From JAIEPW01 sp964471915 (GTDB taxonomy: Bacteria; Acidobacteriota; Terriglobia; Bryobacterales; Bryobacteraceae): a stretch of 64,000 nucleotides of DNA. A program made the translations under genes and the position numbers. How positions within the stretch are numbered: the stretch's first letter is position 1; every line of letters starts with the position of its first letter. Below the pieces are notes generated by a model, which saw only the letters and a program-made list of their open reading frames with translations, was not told the origin of the DNA and searched no databases. Below are positions 1 through 8,471 of the stretch, one piece after another. The DNA lies in contig CAYYID010000027.1 in the NCBI GenBank assembly GCA_964471915.1, forward strand, positions 1-64,000, written 5' to 3'.

Positions 1-1
1 C

Positions 2-427
2 GTGGTGCGGGCGGAAACGACGATCCAACTGGCGGCCGCCAGTCCCGGCCTGTTCGTGATCTCGGTGGCCGACACGGACCGTCCGGGCGCGATCCTGAAT
101 CAGGACTCCCGGGTGAACTCGCGCGAATACCCGGCGCGCGCCGGTGAGGTGATCCAGATCTTCGCGACGGGAGCGGGACGCACGGATCCGGAGGCGCCAG
201 AGGGAGCGCCCGCGCCCCGGGATCCGCTGGCGCGGACCGTAGAGACGCCGCGCGTCTACATCGCGGGAGAACGGGCGGAGGTGCTGTTCAGCGGCTTGTC
301 CGCCGAGTTCCCGGGCTTGTGGCAGTTGAATGTCCGGGTGCCGGCGGGCCTGCAGGGTCGCGTGCCGGTGTTCGCGGTGATCGGGAACCGCGCGTCGAAT
401 GGGGCGACGTTCTGGGTGGCGCGCTAG
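2..427 (+). CDS. C-terminal part of a Solibacter-type secreted protein (partial)
   Basis: This is the end of a longer gene that enters from the left edge. The visible 141 residues match the pattern of the TIGR03437 'Solibacter uncharacterized C-terminal domain': an ASPGLFV start, a GEVIQIFATGAGRTDP core, a region listing prices of the form 'TVETPRVYIAGERAEVLFSGL', and an ending with PGLWQLNVRVPAGL and a final IGNRASNGATFWV strand. Such domains sit at the C-terminus of large extracellular proteins in Acidobacteriota and their role is unknown. The N-terminal part, which would say what the protein does, lies outside the window. The family call is from memory of the domain and not from a search. 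Confidence 0.75.
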   Translation: MVRAETTIQLAAASPGLFVISVADTDRPGAILNQDSRVNSREYPARAGEVIQIFATGAGRTDPEAPEGAPAPRDPLARTVETPRVYIAGERAEVLFSGLSAEFPGLWQLNVRVPAGLQGRVPVFAVIGNRASNGATFWVAR

Positions 428-714
428 TTCTTGGTCTTCGGCGGCACGTACCCCTCGGGGAGCTTCGCGCCCTCGCCGAAGAAGTACTGATCCATCTGCT
501 CGATGAGGAAGGTCTGCGCTTCCTGCGTGCCGAGGTTCAGGCGGTACTCGTTCATGAGCATCTTCATGTGCTCCACCCACATCTTCCAGGCTTCCTTCGA
601 CACGCTGTCGAAGATCTTCTGGCCGAGGGGGTGTCCTTCGAAGGGAACCTCGTCGAGGCCCGGCATTTCCTTGCCGAACTTGACACACGTGACGACGCGG
701 CCCGACTTATTCAT
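424..714 (-). CDS. YggX-like Fe(II)-trafficking / oxidative damage protection protein
   Basis: A 96-residue protein with the YggX layout: an N-terminal VTCVKFGKEMPGLDE segment with the conserved Cys, then GQKIFDSVSKEAWKMWVEH and a LIEQMDQYFF ending. The family protects Fe-S clusters and is thought to hand iron to repair or assembly systems in the cytoplasm. The C-terminus is extended by a GEGAKLPEGYVPP tail, which I recall from acidobacterial members. I start it at the Met of MNKSGRV because the family motif begins right after. The frame is open up to another Met at position 756, with a Gly/Cys-rich stretch that does not look like family sequence. The 3' end overlaps the partial gene at 2-427 by 4 bp, convergently. 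Confidence 0.8.
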   Translation of the reverse strand: MNKSGRVVTCVKFGKEMPGLDEVPFEGHPLGQKIFDSVSKEAWKMWVEHMKMLMNEYRLNLGTQEAQTFLIEQMDQYFFGEGAKLPEGYVPPKTKN

Positions 715-781
715 CTCCGGTCCGCGCGGACCTGCCATGCCTGAACCGCAACCCATGTGTCCAGGATACCAGCGAAGCGGC

Positions 782-1063
782 CTAGACCGCAGCGCTCTTC
801 TGGCGGCGGGTCTTGAGGGCCTCCAGGTACTCGGAGAGCTTCAGCGGACGTTCGCCACCCTTTTCCATGTGCCGCTGCACCGCCTTCTGGTAGCGGCGGA
901 GCGTTTCGCGCTTGGTGGAATCCCGCAGGTTGCAGTGTTCGATGTCCAGAAGCAGTTCCACCTCCCAGGGCCGGAAGGTGTTGCGGTTGAGCGTGCCCCG
1001 CAACAGCTCCTGGACGAGCCGGTTGAACTGGTGGAGTACGGCTTCGGAATCTGGCTGAGACAT
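782..1063 (-). CDS. Conserved small protein of unknown function, 93 aa
   Basis: A 93-residue, highly charged, mostly helical protein with no signal peptide, membrane segment or cysteine cluster beyond one Cys. It contains a short segment with WEVELLLDIEHCNL followed by an Arg/Lys-rich helix (KRETLRRYQKAVQRHMEKG). The composition and codon use fit a real cytoplasmic protein. It could be a small nucleic-acid-binding or regulatory protein, but I do not recognise a family. It is transcribed toward the yggX-like gene with a 67-bp gap, and the AT-richer stretch upstream (1064-1140, with a TACTAT hexamer close to the start codon) probably carries its promoter. Confidence 0.6.
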   Translation of the reverse strand: MSQPDSEAVLHQFNRLVQELLRGTLNRNTFRPWEVELLLDIEHCNLRDSTKRETLRRYQKAVQRHMEKGGERPLKLSEYLEALKTRRQKSAAV

Positions 1064-1242
1064 AAAACTAATAGTACTATCGGGCCAGTGCCGTAAGATC
1101 TTAACACATCCTGGGAATAAATCAATTCACCACAGTAAGATAGCGGTTTAGACGCGGACGGGGCGGAAAACTGGGTCCGCGAGGGTTTCTGCTTCCAAGT
1201 TGTTGTAAAAAAAGCAGATGCTGTGTGTGCACCAGGGATCGG

Positions 1243-2304
1243 TCAGTTCAGGAAGAACTGCGCCAGGTCCATAGCTTCTTTCTCGCCGAAGCGAGCCAGG
1301 GCATTGGCTAGCAGCACCACGACGACATCCTGGTCTGGATAGACCATCACCATGGCGCGGCCGCCGTCGATGGTGCCGCCGTGGTGGTAGACGCGCTTGC
1401 CCTGGGGGTCCTTGCCGATGCGCCAGCCGAGTCCGACGCCGGTTGTGGCGCCCGAGGTCAGCTTCTGCGAGGTGAACATGACGGCCAGCGTCTCCGGTTT
1501 GAGGAAGCCGGGCCGCAAGTGCGCCGCGGCGAAGCGCGCGACGTCCGGCGCCGAGGCAACGATCCCGCCGCTGGGCCATTTGTAGCCGTTGTCGACGGGA
1601 GCGGCCTGGCGGACCGCGCCGTCGCGGGTGACCTCGTAGAAGCCGGTGCGCTTCTCGACGATGGCGCGGGCGGCGTCGCCCGCGACGCTTGTGAGCCCGA
1701 GCGGCTGGGCCACCTGCTCCGCGAGCAGGGTCAGAAAGTCCGCGCCGCCGGCGTTTTCGAGCGCCGCGCCCAGCAGGTTGTAGCCGTAGCTGGTGTACTC
1801 GTACTTGGATCCCGGCTCGAAGAGCAGCGGATCGGTGGCGAAGATCTTCAAACCGTCGGCGAGCGAGGCCGAGTAGCCGGGCCGGTGTACGGGATCCTGG
1901 ATGCCATAGTGCCGGACCCCGCCCAGGTGCCCGAGCAAATGGCGGATGCGGACCGGCGCGGACTTAGCCGGGAAAGCCGGGACGTAGCGGGTGACGTCGG
2001 CGTCGAGGTCGAGCTTGCCGGCCTCATGGAGCCGCGCCGCGATGGCTGCGGTGAACAATTTCGAGACGCTGCCCAGGCGGAAGCGGGTCTCGGCGTCGAC
2101 CGGGACTTTCCACTCGAGGTTCGCGTAGCCGAAGCCCTCGGTCCAGGCGATCCTGCCGCCCTTGGCCAGGGCTACCGCGAGTCCGGGGACCTTGTGCTGT
2201 TCGCGGAGCTTTGCCGCGAAGTCCCGGGCGGCGGCGGGGACCGGCTGGGCGGGGAGGACGGCCAGCGTGTTGAGCGCGACAACGGCCAGGCGGAGAATTA
2301 ACAT
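1243..2304 (-). CDS. Secreted beta-lactamase-family serine hydrolase (class C fold)
   Basis: A 353-residue protein with an N-terminal signal peptide (about residues 1-20, ending VLPAQP) and the serine beta-lactamase/DD-peptidase fold. The nucleophile motif is S-V-S-K at residues 79-82, a Tyr motif appears as YTSYGYN in mid-protein, and a HHGGTIDG motif takes the place of KTG. Members of this family include esterases, DD-peptidases and D-aminopeptidases, so the substrate cannot be read from sequence. A HHGG rather than KTG motif argues against true beta-lactamase activity. It is one of three such hydrolases in the window (also 23769 and 33763), which is a typical paralogue load for soil Acidobacteriota. 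Confidence 0.88.
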   Translation of the reverse strand: MLILRLAVVALNTLAVLPAQPVPAAARDFAAKLREQHKVPGLAVALAKGGRIAWTEGFGYANLEWKVPVDAETRFRLGSVSKLFTAAIAARLHEAGKLDLDADVTRYVPAFPAKSAPVRIRHLLGHLGGVRHYGIQDPVHRPGYSASLADGLKIFATDPLLFEPGSKYEYTSYGYNLLGAALENAGGADFLTLLAEQVAQPLGLTSVAGDAARAIVEKRTGFYEVTRDGAVRQAAPVDNGYKWPSGGIVASAPDVARFAAAHLRPGFLKPETLAVMFTSQKLTSGATTGVGLGWRIGKDPQGKRVYHHGGTIDGGRAMVMVYPDQDVVVVLLANALARFGEKEAMDLAQFFLN

Positions 2305-2350
2305 CTAAAGCAGATACGCGCCGGCGGCGAGGAGGTTGCGAAATCCGTCC

Positions 2351-2851
2351 TCAGATGGTGCGTTCCCAGCGGAGCGGGTAGCCCGGGCGCAGGATGTTCG
2401 ATCCCAAGTGGACCACGCCGCGGCCCTCTCCGGAGGCGTCGTAGGGCTCGATGCCCCGGCGGGTGATTCTGGCGCCGTGCAGTTCGACGGCGATCTCGTC
2501 CTCCTGGGAGGAAGCCCCGAAGGGCAAGCCGCCGCCGACGTTGCGGGAGCTTTCCACGAACTCGAGGATCCCGCCCTCGCGTGTCGTCCAGCGCCAATAC
2601 TTCTGGGCGGGCGGGACGCTCGATCCGACGGTGTACGCAGTCTCGACTTTCTGGGTGACGCTGTTGACATCCACCCGCCAGCGGCCCCGCCACGGGAAGA
2701 GGACCATCTCGCCGGCGAAGCCCTCCTCGCTCTGCCCCTCCTGAAGCTGGGGATTGCGAGGGTTGAAGAGAACCACCTCGAGCCACTTTTTCTGCACGCC
2801 GACGCCGGCGCCGGTGGTTTGGGACAGGTGCAATTTACAAGAGCTGAACAT
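2351..2851 (-). CDS. Unknown-family protein, paralogue of the gene at 7308-7802
   Basis: A 166-residue protein whose start is set by a strong ribosome binding site (GGAGG seven bases before the ATG). It aligns along its whole length with the protein encoded at 7308-7802. Shared blocks are SCKLHL at the N-terminus, VLFNP near residue 30, PWRG near 52, a WRW...GG.LEF block in the middle, ELHGA..-RG, and a GRGVV....I.R.G.PL.W ending. There is no signal peptide or membrane segment, and the many Trp and Gly with short strands suggest a compact beta protein. I do not recognise the family. Its neighbour at 3021 is an orphan too. Confidence 0.75.
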   Translation of the reverse strand: MFSSCKLHLSQTTGAGVGVQKKWLEVVLFNPRNPQLQEGQSEEGFAGEMVLFPWRGRWRVDVNSVTQKVETAYTVGSSVPPAQKYWRWTTREGGILEFVESSRNVGGGLPFGASSQEDEIAVELHGARITRRGIEPYDASGEGRGVVHLGSNILRPGYPLRWERTI

Positions 2852-3020
2852 GTTGCCTCCATTCGAGTGGGATCCGTTGGCCCGGAGCATCACGCCCGGG
2901 TCCGGTGCAATGAGCGAACGTCGCTTGGAAATCGCTGTTCCCCGCGCCTGCGAAGGTGACCCTCCGCCCTGGCCATCCCTCGCCAAGAACGCGGGCACGC
3001 CATTCCGATTCGGGCCGCAG

Positions 3021-3998
3021 CTACTGATGTGCTAGCAGTCTCAGCATCCACTGCTGGCGTACCTGCTCCACAGCTTGCGGATCCGACGGTAACCCGGCGG
3101 CCAGCAAGGCCTGTGGATGCTGACTGAACGACCATTCGATGAACGCCGGCATGTCCAAGATGGGCGTCTGCCGAAAATCGCGTTGCCGATACCGCGTGAC
3201 GACGAAGGCGGGCACGCCGACGGCAATCAGCTGCTGTCGCACCGGCTCCCAGGCACCCACATTCTCACTGGATCCCCACGGCGTGTCTTCCCCGACGTTG
3301 ACCCCCTGCCAATGGGACTTGTCCCGTTCCCATGCCCAACTGACCCAGAGTGAGAGTTCCGCTTTGCGCATTAGGACCTGCTTGGTGCCCGAGTTCATCG
3401 CAGAGGCGGGCGCGTCCGTGAAGAAGCGGCTCTTCATCATGTCCTTTCGCATCTGGGCGGCTTGCGCGTCGGTGTACTCGTGGGCCCGATCGGCCCAGTC
3501 GCGCGCTACGTCCGCCATGAGGTTTGTGCGTTCCTCGGATCCCTGCATCAACTCGGCGGCATACTCGCCGGGTGTCACGCCGACGGGAACATACGGATCA
3601 ACTGACGGCTCCGACTTCTTCACAACGCCCTTCAGGCTGTCCACCCAATCACGAATGATAAGATCCTGTACGGTGGATGCCCCCAGTTTCGATAACCCAG
3701 TCAGCGGGTTCAACTCGCCCTCGATTTGTTTCCTCAAGGGCGAGATCTCGGTCGCGAACCCAAACTGGTTCGCGAAAGGTCCGGCTACCAGCGTGGTCAA
3801 CAAAGATAGGCCGAATAGCTTGGCGTCCTCTGCTCTGGTATCCGCTTTCTGCGCTTTTTGGACGCTCTTCAGCATCTTTTCTTGCGATAGATAGGCGCTC
3901 GTGTAGGCCTTCGACATGCCTTGAAAGAAACCGCGCCACTTTCCGCCGTACTCCTGAATGCGGAGCCGCATCTCGTTGAAATCATCCTTAGCCGGCAT
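3021..3998 (-). CDS. Orphan 325-aa protein of unknown function
   Basis: The first 60 residues are charged and helical, possibly coiled (RLRIQEYGGKWRGFFQ, then KSVQKAQKAD). A short hydrophobic stretch around residues 63-76 (LFGLSLLTTLVAGPF) may be a buried or membrane-interacting helix. The second half is rich in Trp and aromatic residues and ends in a Gln-rich helix. Base composition is visibly less GC-rich than in the surrounding genes, which hints at a different origin. It lies between the two paralogues of the SCKLHL family, about 170 bp upstream of the one at 2351-2851. No family is recognised and no function is proposed. Confidence 0.65.
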   Translation of the reverse strand: MPAKDDFNEMRLRIQEYGGKWRGFFQGMSKAYTSAYLSQEKMLKSVQKAQKADTRAEDAKLFGLSLLTTLVAGPFANQFGFATEISPLRKQIEGELNPLTGLSKLGASTVQDLIIRDWVDSLKGVVKKSEPSVDPYVPVGVTPGEYAAELMQGSEERTNLMADVARDWADRAHEYTDAQAAQMRKDMMKSRFFTDAPASAMNSGTKQVLMRKAELSLWVSWAWERDKSHWQGVNVGEDTPWGSSENVGAWEPVRQQLIAVGVPAFVVTRYRQRDFRQTPILDMPAFIEWSFSQHPQALLAAGLPSDPQAVEQVRQQWMLRLLAHQ

Positions 3999-4086
3999 CC
4001 CTGACCCTCCGGAAGCCGATGTAGTATTTTCGGCTCCTGACTAGCCTGCGGAAGCGGCGCGGGAAACGTACAGCGCGATCGAGGAA

Positions 4087-6717
4087 TCAGTTGGCGGCGG
4101 CGAGTTGCGCGGCAACGAAGGCGTTGCCCGGCCGGCGCGCTGCCCAGTGGAGCCACAGCTCGCGGCGCTGGCGACGGTACCCGGCGGCCTCGGCCGGAGA
4201 TCCGGCCAGCAACTCCTCCAGGCGGGCGTACTTGATCGAGTAGGCGAGTCCGTCGGCGAGGTCCTCGCGGGGTTTCGCGCCCTCCTGGTCGAAGTCCGCG
4301 AGGAGGCGGCGGTAGATCGCGATCGCCCGAGCGGCATTGCCCGCGGCGGTCTCGGCCTCCGCCTCGGCGATCGAGAGGGCTTCGCAGTGCGACGACGGTC
4401 CGGCGACGACCTTGCCGGCTGGGCAGGCGTCGAGCGCGCGGGCCTCGGCGATCTTCGCGCGCGCCTCCGGTTCCCGGCCGAGGCGGCGCAAGGCGAACGA
4501 ATAGCCGGCGAGTGCCCGGATGAGGTACGCCTTCCGCCGGGACGCCGTCTCCGGCGCGGCCGTCATCACGGCCAGGGTTTCCGCGTACACCGCGAGCGCC
4601 CGCGCCGGATCCCGGTCGCGCAGGATCCGCGCGAGACGCAGGGCGGGCATGGCGAAATCGAGGCGGGCGTTGAAGTCGGCCGGGTCTTTCTGGATCAGCG
4701 GGCGCACCAGCGCCAGTGACCGCTCGAAAGCCTCCGCGGCAGCGTCCCTCCGGCCCAAGCTGAGGGCATCCACCTCGCCGAGCACGGACCCCTGGTAGAA
4801 CGCGATCGACGTGGCTTCTATGGTCTTCATCCGCTGTTCCGGCAGCCGCTGGACCACTGTGGCGGCTTCCTCCAGCGCCGCCGCTGCCCCTTCCAGTTCG
4901 CCCTCATAACGAAGGAACGTTCCCCACAGGCGGAGGCCTGTCGCCAAGGAGTAGATGTTCTCAGGGCTTGGACTTGCGGCGGCCCGGCGGCGCGCGAGAT
5001 CCACTGCCTTTTCGAGCGGCCGGCGCGACAGCTCGGTATGGCCGGTGTTGATGAGGGCGAGGTGCAGCTTCATGTAGCTGTCCGTCAGGATCCGCAACTC
5101 GAGCGGTTTGAGATCCGGCTGCCGCTCCAGCTCTTCGAGCAGTGGGGTCACGCTGCGGGCGCGCTGCGGCGCCTCCTGGCGTTGTTCGGGTCCCCGCATG
5201 GTCAGCGCTTCGAACTCCGCCAGGATGAGCGACGTCAGAATGCCGCGGTCGCGGGGATCGGCGGACCGCGCCCGCCGCAGGAGGCTGACGGCTTTGTCCA
5301 GCGCCGCTCTCGCCTCCGGCTCCTTGCCGAGGCTCGCATCGCCGCGGTGCATCAGCACGCGTGCCAGGCTGACGTACCCGTCACCGAGTTCCGTCAAAAG
5401 TTCCGGCTCAGTTGCCTTTGCGCTCAACCGGTCCAGATAGCTCAAGGCGGTTGCGGCAATGAACTCCCGCGCGGCCGTGCTGCCCGTCAGCGAGTGGATC
5501 TTGGTTTCCACCTGGAACAGCTTGCCGGCGAGTTCCCGCGCCATGCGGAAGCGCTCGTCGGCGAGGCGGCGCTCGCGGACGGCGACCAAGAGCCCGATGG
5601 TGAGGGCCGCGACGCTCGCCGCCGCCGCGGTGAGCGGGATCCAGTGGCGGCGGATGAATTTGCCGGCGCGGTATGCCCACTCTCCCTCGCGGGCGCGCAC
5701 CGGGCGCGAGGCGAGCCAGGCGCGCAGGTCGCTGGCGAGCTGGTCCACGGTGGCGTAGCGGGCCTCGGGTTCGCGGCGGAGAGCCTTGGCGAGGATGGCG
5801 TCGAGGTCGGCGGGAAGCTCCGGCCGCAGGGACCGCGCGCGCGGTGCGTCGGCGGTGAGCGCCGAAGCGAGCATCGCCTCGGGCGTCGAGCCGCTGCCTT
5901 CGTGCGGGGACTTCCCGGTGAGGATCTTGAACAGGACCGCGCCGAGGCCGTACACGTCGGAGGCGGTGGTGACTTCGCGCCCGGCGACCTGCTCGGGGCT
6001 GCCGTAGCCGGGCGTGACCAGGCGCTCCAGCGTGGACGTTGCGCCTTCGGCGGGGGTCAGCAGCTTCGCAATGCCGAAGTCCAGGAGCTTGGGCGTTCCG
6101 TCGGCGGTGACCAGGATATTGTTGGGTTTGAGGTCGCGGTGCACCACCAGGCGGCTATGCGCGAACTGGACGGCGTCGCAGATCTTCAGAAAAAGGTTGA
6201 CGGCGTCGCGCGGGCTGAGCGCGGCGGCGAAGTCGTCGATGCGGCGGCCGCGCACCAGTTCCATGACGAAGTAGGGTTCGCCCGCCGCGGTGTGGCCGGC
6301 GTCCAGCAACGCGGCGATGTGGGGATGGGAAAGTCCCGCCAGGATCTGGCGCTCGCGGAGGAAGCGCTCGACGGCGCCGGCGTCGCCGGAGCCCGAGATG
6401 AGCTTGACGGCGGCCTCGCTCTGCACCTCACCGTCGGCCCGTTCGGCACGGTAGACGGAGCCCATGCCGCCGCGGCCGAGGAGTTCGCGGAGTTCGTAGG
6501 CGCCGCAGCGGCGGGGCGCGGCGCCGGCCAGCAGCGAGGACGCCGCGCGCACGATGGGCGCGGCGAGCGCGGCTCCGGTGGCGGCGTCGTGCTGGAGCAG
6601 GGACTCGACTTCCGCCCGCACCGCCGGGTCGACGGCGTGAGCGTCGAAGTAGGCGGCCCGTTGCGCGGGATCGAGGTCCGCCAGGAGCGTGAACAGGCGT
6701 TCGACTTCCGGGGTCAT
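4087..6717 (-). CDS. Membrane Ser/Thr protein kinase with C-terminal TPR-like region
   Basis: An 876-residue Hanks-type kinase. The kinase domain covers about residues 74-337: Gly-rich loop GRGGMGSVY (81-89), catalytic Lys in AVKL (K105), HRDLKPNN (193-200, Asp195), DFG (213-215) and an APE-like GSPEQ. One transmembrane helix follows at about 357-380. The remaining 480 residues are Ala/Leu/Arg-rich helical repeats that look like TPRs, probably extracytoplasmic. The N-terminal 70 residues form a helical cap typical of acidobacterial and planctomycete kinases of this type. Its ATG overlaps the stop of the sigma factor gene (ATGA at 6714-6717), so the two are translationally coupled and probably act in one signalling pathway. 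Confidence 0.93.
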   Translation of the reverse strand: MTPEVERLFTLLADLDPAQRAAYFDAHAVDPAVRAEVESLLQHDAATGAALAAPIVRAASSLLAGAAPRRCGAYELRELLGRGGMGSVYRAERADGEVQSEAAVKLISGSGDAGAVERFLRERQILAGLSHPHIAALLDAGHTAAGEPYFVMELVRGRRIDDFAAALSPRDAVNLFLKICDAVQFAHSRLVVHRDLKPNNILVTADGTPKLLDFGIAKLLTPAEGATSTLERLVTPGYGSPEQVAGREVTTASDVYGLGAVLFKILTGKSPHEGSGSTPEAMLASALTADAPRARSLRPELPADLDAILAKALRREPEARYATVDQLASDLRAWLASRPVRAREGEWAYRAGKFIRRHWIPLTAAAASVAALTIGLLVAVRERRLADERFRMARELAGKLFQVETKIHSLTGSTAAREFIAATALSYLDRLSAKATEPELLTELGDGYVSLARVLMHRGDASLGKEPEARAALDKAVSLLRRARSADPRDRGILTSLILAEFEALTMRGPEQRQEAPQRARSVTPLLEELERQPDLKPLELRILTDSYMKLHLALINTGHTELSRRPLEKAVDLARRRAAASPSPENIYSLATGLRLWGTFLRYEGELEGAAAALEEAATVVQRLPEQRMKTIEATSIAFYQGSVLGEVDALSLGRRDAAAEAFERSLALVRPLIQKDPADFNARLDFAMPALRLARILRDRDPARALAVYAETLAVMTAAPETASRRKAYLIRALAGYSFALRRLGREPEARAKIAEARALDACPAGKVVAGPSSHCEALSIAEAEAETAAGNAARAIAIYRRLLADFDQEGAKPREDLADGLAYSIKYARLEELLAGSPAEAAGYRRQRRELWLHWAARRPGNAFVAAQLAAAN

Positions 6718-7262
6718 TTGGGGGACAGCTCCCGGCGCAGCCAGGCTTGGGCCAGCCGCAGCTCCCGCCGGACGGTGTAATCCGGCTTGCCCACGGAGGC
6801 GGAGATTTCTTCGACGGTGAAGCCGCCGAAGAAGCGCAGCTCGATGAGCTGGCCCTTGAACGGATGGGCCGCGGAGAGGCGGTCGAGTGCGTCGTTGAGC
6901 AGCAGCAGTTCCGCGTCGGGCGGCGCGCCGAAGTCGCCGAGGTCCGCGAGCGGGATGTTGCGGCCGCCGCCGCGCTTGGCGGCGTTGCGCGCCCGCGCCT
7001 GATCCACCAGGACGTGGCGCATCACGCGCGCGGCGATGCCGAAGAAATGGGAACGGTTCTCGTACTCGGGTCCCGGTGTCTTCGTCAGCCGCAGCAGCGC
7101 TTCATGCACCAGCGCGGTGGCTTGCAGCGTCATCGGCGCCTGCTCCTGCCGGAGATGCGCGGAGGCGAGCCGGCGCAGTTCGTCGTAGACGAAGGGCAGA
7201 ACGTCGTTCAGCGCGGCCGCGTCCCCGGCGCTGGCCCGCCGCAAGAGATCCGTGACCTCCAT
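6714..7262 (-). CDS. ECF-type RNA polymerase sigma factor (TIGR02999-like)
   Basis: A 182-residue sigma-70 family protein. Region 2 covers about residues 18-95, with LVHEALLRL and FFGIAARVMRHVLVDQARAR (the -10 recognition helix and linker). Region 4 covers about 125-178, with GQLIELRFFGGFTVEEIS and a helix-turn-helix around SVGKPDYTVRRELRLAQAWLR. The long FFGIAARVMRHVLVDQARAR stretch is typical of the ECF group that is found next to protein kinases in Acidobacteriota and Planctomycetes. No anti-sigma gene is adjacent; the coupled kinase at 4087-6717 is the likely regulator, for instance by phosphorylation. Family placement is from memory. Confidence 0.92.
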   Translation of the reverse strand: MEVTDLLRRASAGDAAALNDVLPFVYDELRRLASAHLRQEQAPMTLQATALVHEALLRLTKTPGPEYENRSHFFGIAARVMRHVLVDQARARNAAKRGGGRNIPLADLGDFGAPPDAELLLLNDALDRLSAAHPFKGQLIELRFFGGFTVEEISASVGKPDYTVRRELRLAQAWLRRELSPK

Positions 7263-7307
7263 GGCGGACCATGGTAACCGATTGAGCGTTGGATTATCTT
7301 CGGACGC

Positions 7308-7802
7308 TTAGTCGCCGACGGCCCACTCCCAGGTGAGGGGGAAGCCGGCCCGGAAGATATGCGTTTCGACGCGAACGACGCCGCGGCCCTTGCCCGAGGA
7401 AGCGATGGGACGTACGCCGCGTTGCGAGAGGCTGGCGCCGTGCAATTCGGCGACGACTTCGGCGATCTCCACGTCTTCGCCGGTGGCGGCGTTGCCGCCC
7501 GGTCGCATCACCCGGTCGATGAACTCGAGCACGCCGCCGTCTTTCGGCGACCAGCGCCAGAAGCGGCCTTCGGCCCACGTGTTGCCGAGCGCGTAGTAGC
7601 CGTCGGCGCGCTGGTTGAAGCTGTTGCCGCCGGTGCGGACCGAGCCGCGCCACGGATACTTCTGCGCCGACATCATGTAGTCGATCAGGCTCTGACCGTT
7701 GGCGACTTGCGGGACCTTGGGATTGAACAGGACGATTTGCAGCCAACGGGACGGTCCGTTGCTGGGGGCTTGCGCCAGGTGGAGCTTGCAGGATTGAAAC
7801 AT
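7308..7802 (-). CDS. Unknown-family protein, paralogue of the gene at 2351-2851
   Basis: A 164-residue protein starting at an ATG preceded by GGAGGA, with the same SCKLHL start as the protein encoded at 2351-2851. Shared blocks with that protein include LFNP, YPWRG, WRW..-GG.LEF, ELHGA and SGKGRGVV, so the two are clear paralogues. No signal peptide, metal-binding cluster or known motif is seen. Strong ribosome binding sites on both genes suggest high expression. The two copies lie either side of the sigma/kinase pair in the same direction, 4.5 kb apart. Confidence 0.75.
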   Translation of the reverse strand: MFQSCKLHLAQAPSNGPSRWLQIVLFNPKVPQVANGQSLIDYMMSAQKYPWRGSVRTGGNSFNQRADGYYALGNTWAEGRFWRWSPKDGGVLEFIDRVMRPGGNAATGEDVEIAEVVAELHGASLSQRGVRPIASSGKGRGVVRVETHIFRAGFPLTWEWAVGD

Positions 7803-7885
7803 GGTCGATTCCTCCGATAGGGTGCGGAGCCGTTAGCGGCTCCTGCTCAACCATGCGCAGGGGAAAATCCGAATCCGTCACGCGC

Positions 7886-8467
7886 TCAGCGGCCAGCGGC
7901 GACGTTGAGGCGGGCGAGTTCGAGGACGCTGAGATCGCGCCATGCGCCCGGCGCGAGAGAGCCGAGTTGCAGGTCGCCGATGGCGGCGCGGACGAGGCGC
8001 AGCGTGGGGAAGCCGACGGCCGCGGTCATGCGGCGCACCTGGCGGTTCTTGCCTTCGGTGAGCTTAACTTCAAGCCACTGCGTTGGGATCTCCTTGCGCT
8101 CGCGAATGGGCCGCGGGCGCGGGCCGATGGGCGGGGGATCGATGAGTTTCACTTTGGCGGGGCGGACGTGGTATCGCTCCAGCTCGAGTCCGCCGCGGCG
8201 GAGTTCGGCGAGCGCCTCGGGCGTGGGGATCCCTTCGACTTGCGCCCAGTAGGTCTTCTCGTGGTGGAACTTCGGATGCGCCAGGCGGTGCTGCAGCCAG
8301 CCGTCGTCGGTGAGGAACAGCAGCCCTTCGCTGTCGTGGTCCAGGCGGCCGACCGGGTAGACATCGGGCACGTCGAGGAAGTCCTTGAGGGTTTGGCGGC
8401 CGCTGGTGAAGCGGTCGGTGAACTGGCACATCACGTCGTAGGGCTTGTGGAACAGGATGTACCGCAT
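7886..8467 (-). CDS. 23S rRNA pseudouridine synthase, RluE/RsuA family
   Basis: A 193-residue protein that starts directly with the catalytic domain (MRYILFHKPYDVM), as RluE does, without the N-terminal S4 domain of RsuA. The signature GRLDHDSEGLL is at residues 40-50 with the catalytic Asp at 43. Further blocks are EKTYWAQVEG and GKNRQVRRMTAAVG, the family's second and third motifs. It should isomerise a uridine in 23S rRNA (U2457 if it is a true RluE). The frame is open 183 bp upstream, but the start at 8467 follows from the conserved motif and avoids overlap with vapC. Confidence 0.9.
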   Translation of the reverse strand: MRYILFHKPYDVMCQFTDRFTSGRQTLKDFLDVPDVYPVGRLDHDSEGLLFLTDDGWLQHRLAHPKFHHEKTYWAQVEGIPTPEALAELRRGGLELERYHVRPAKVKLIDPPPIGPRPRPIRERKEIPTQWLEVKLTEGKNRQVRRMTAAVGFPTLRLVRAAIGDLQLGSLAPGAWRDLSVLELARLNVAAGR

Positions 8468-8471
8468 GGGG

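Noticed and set aside
1204..1242. Terminator downstream of the serine hydrolase at 1243-2304
   Set aside because: There is a run of seven T on the minus strand, but no convincing stem precedes it.
5038..6780. Long plus-strand frame (580 aa) opposite the kinase gene
   Set aside because: Its residues are Gly/Arg/Ala-rich with no domain and it is the mirror of the kinase coding strand, which has clear motifs. High GC gives such shadow frames.
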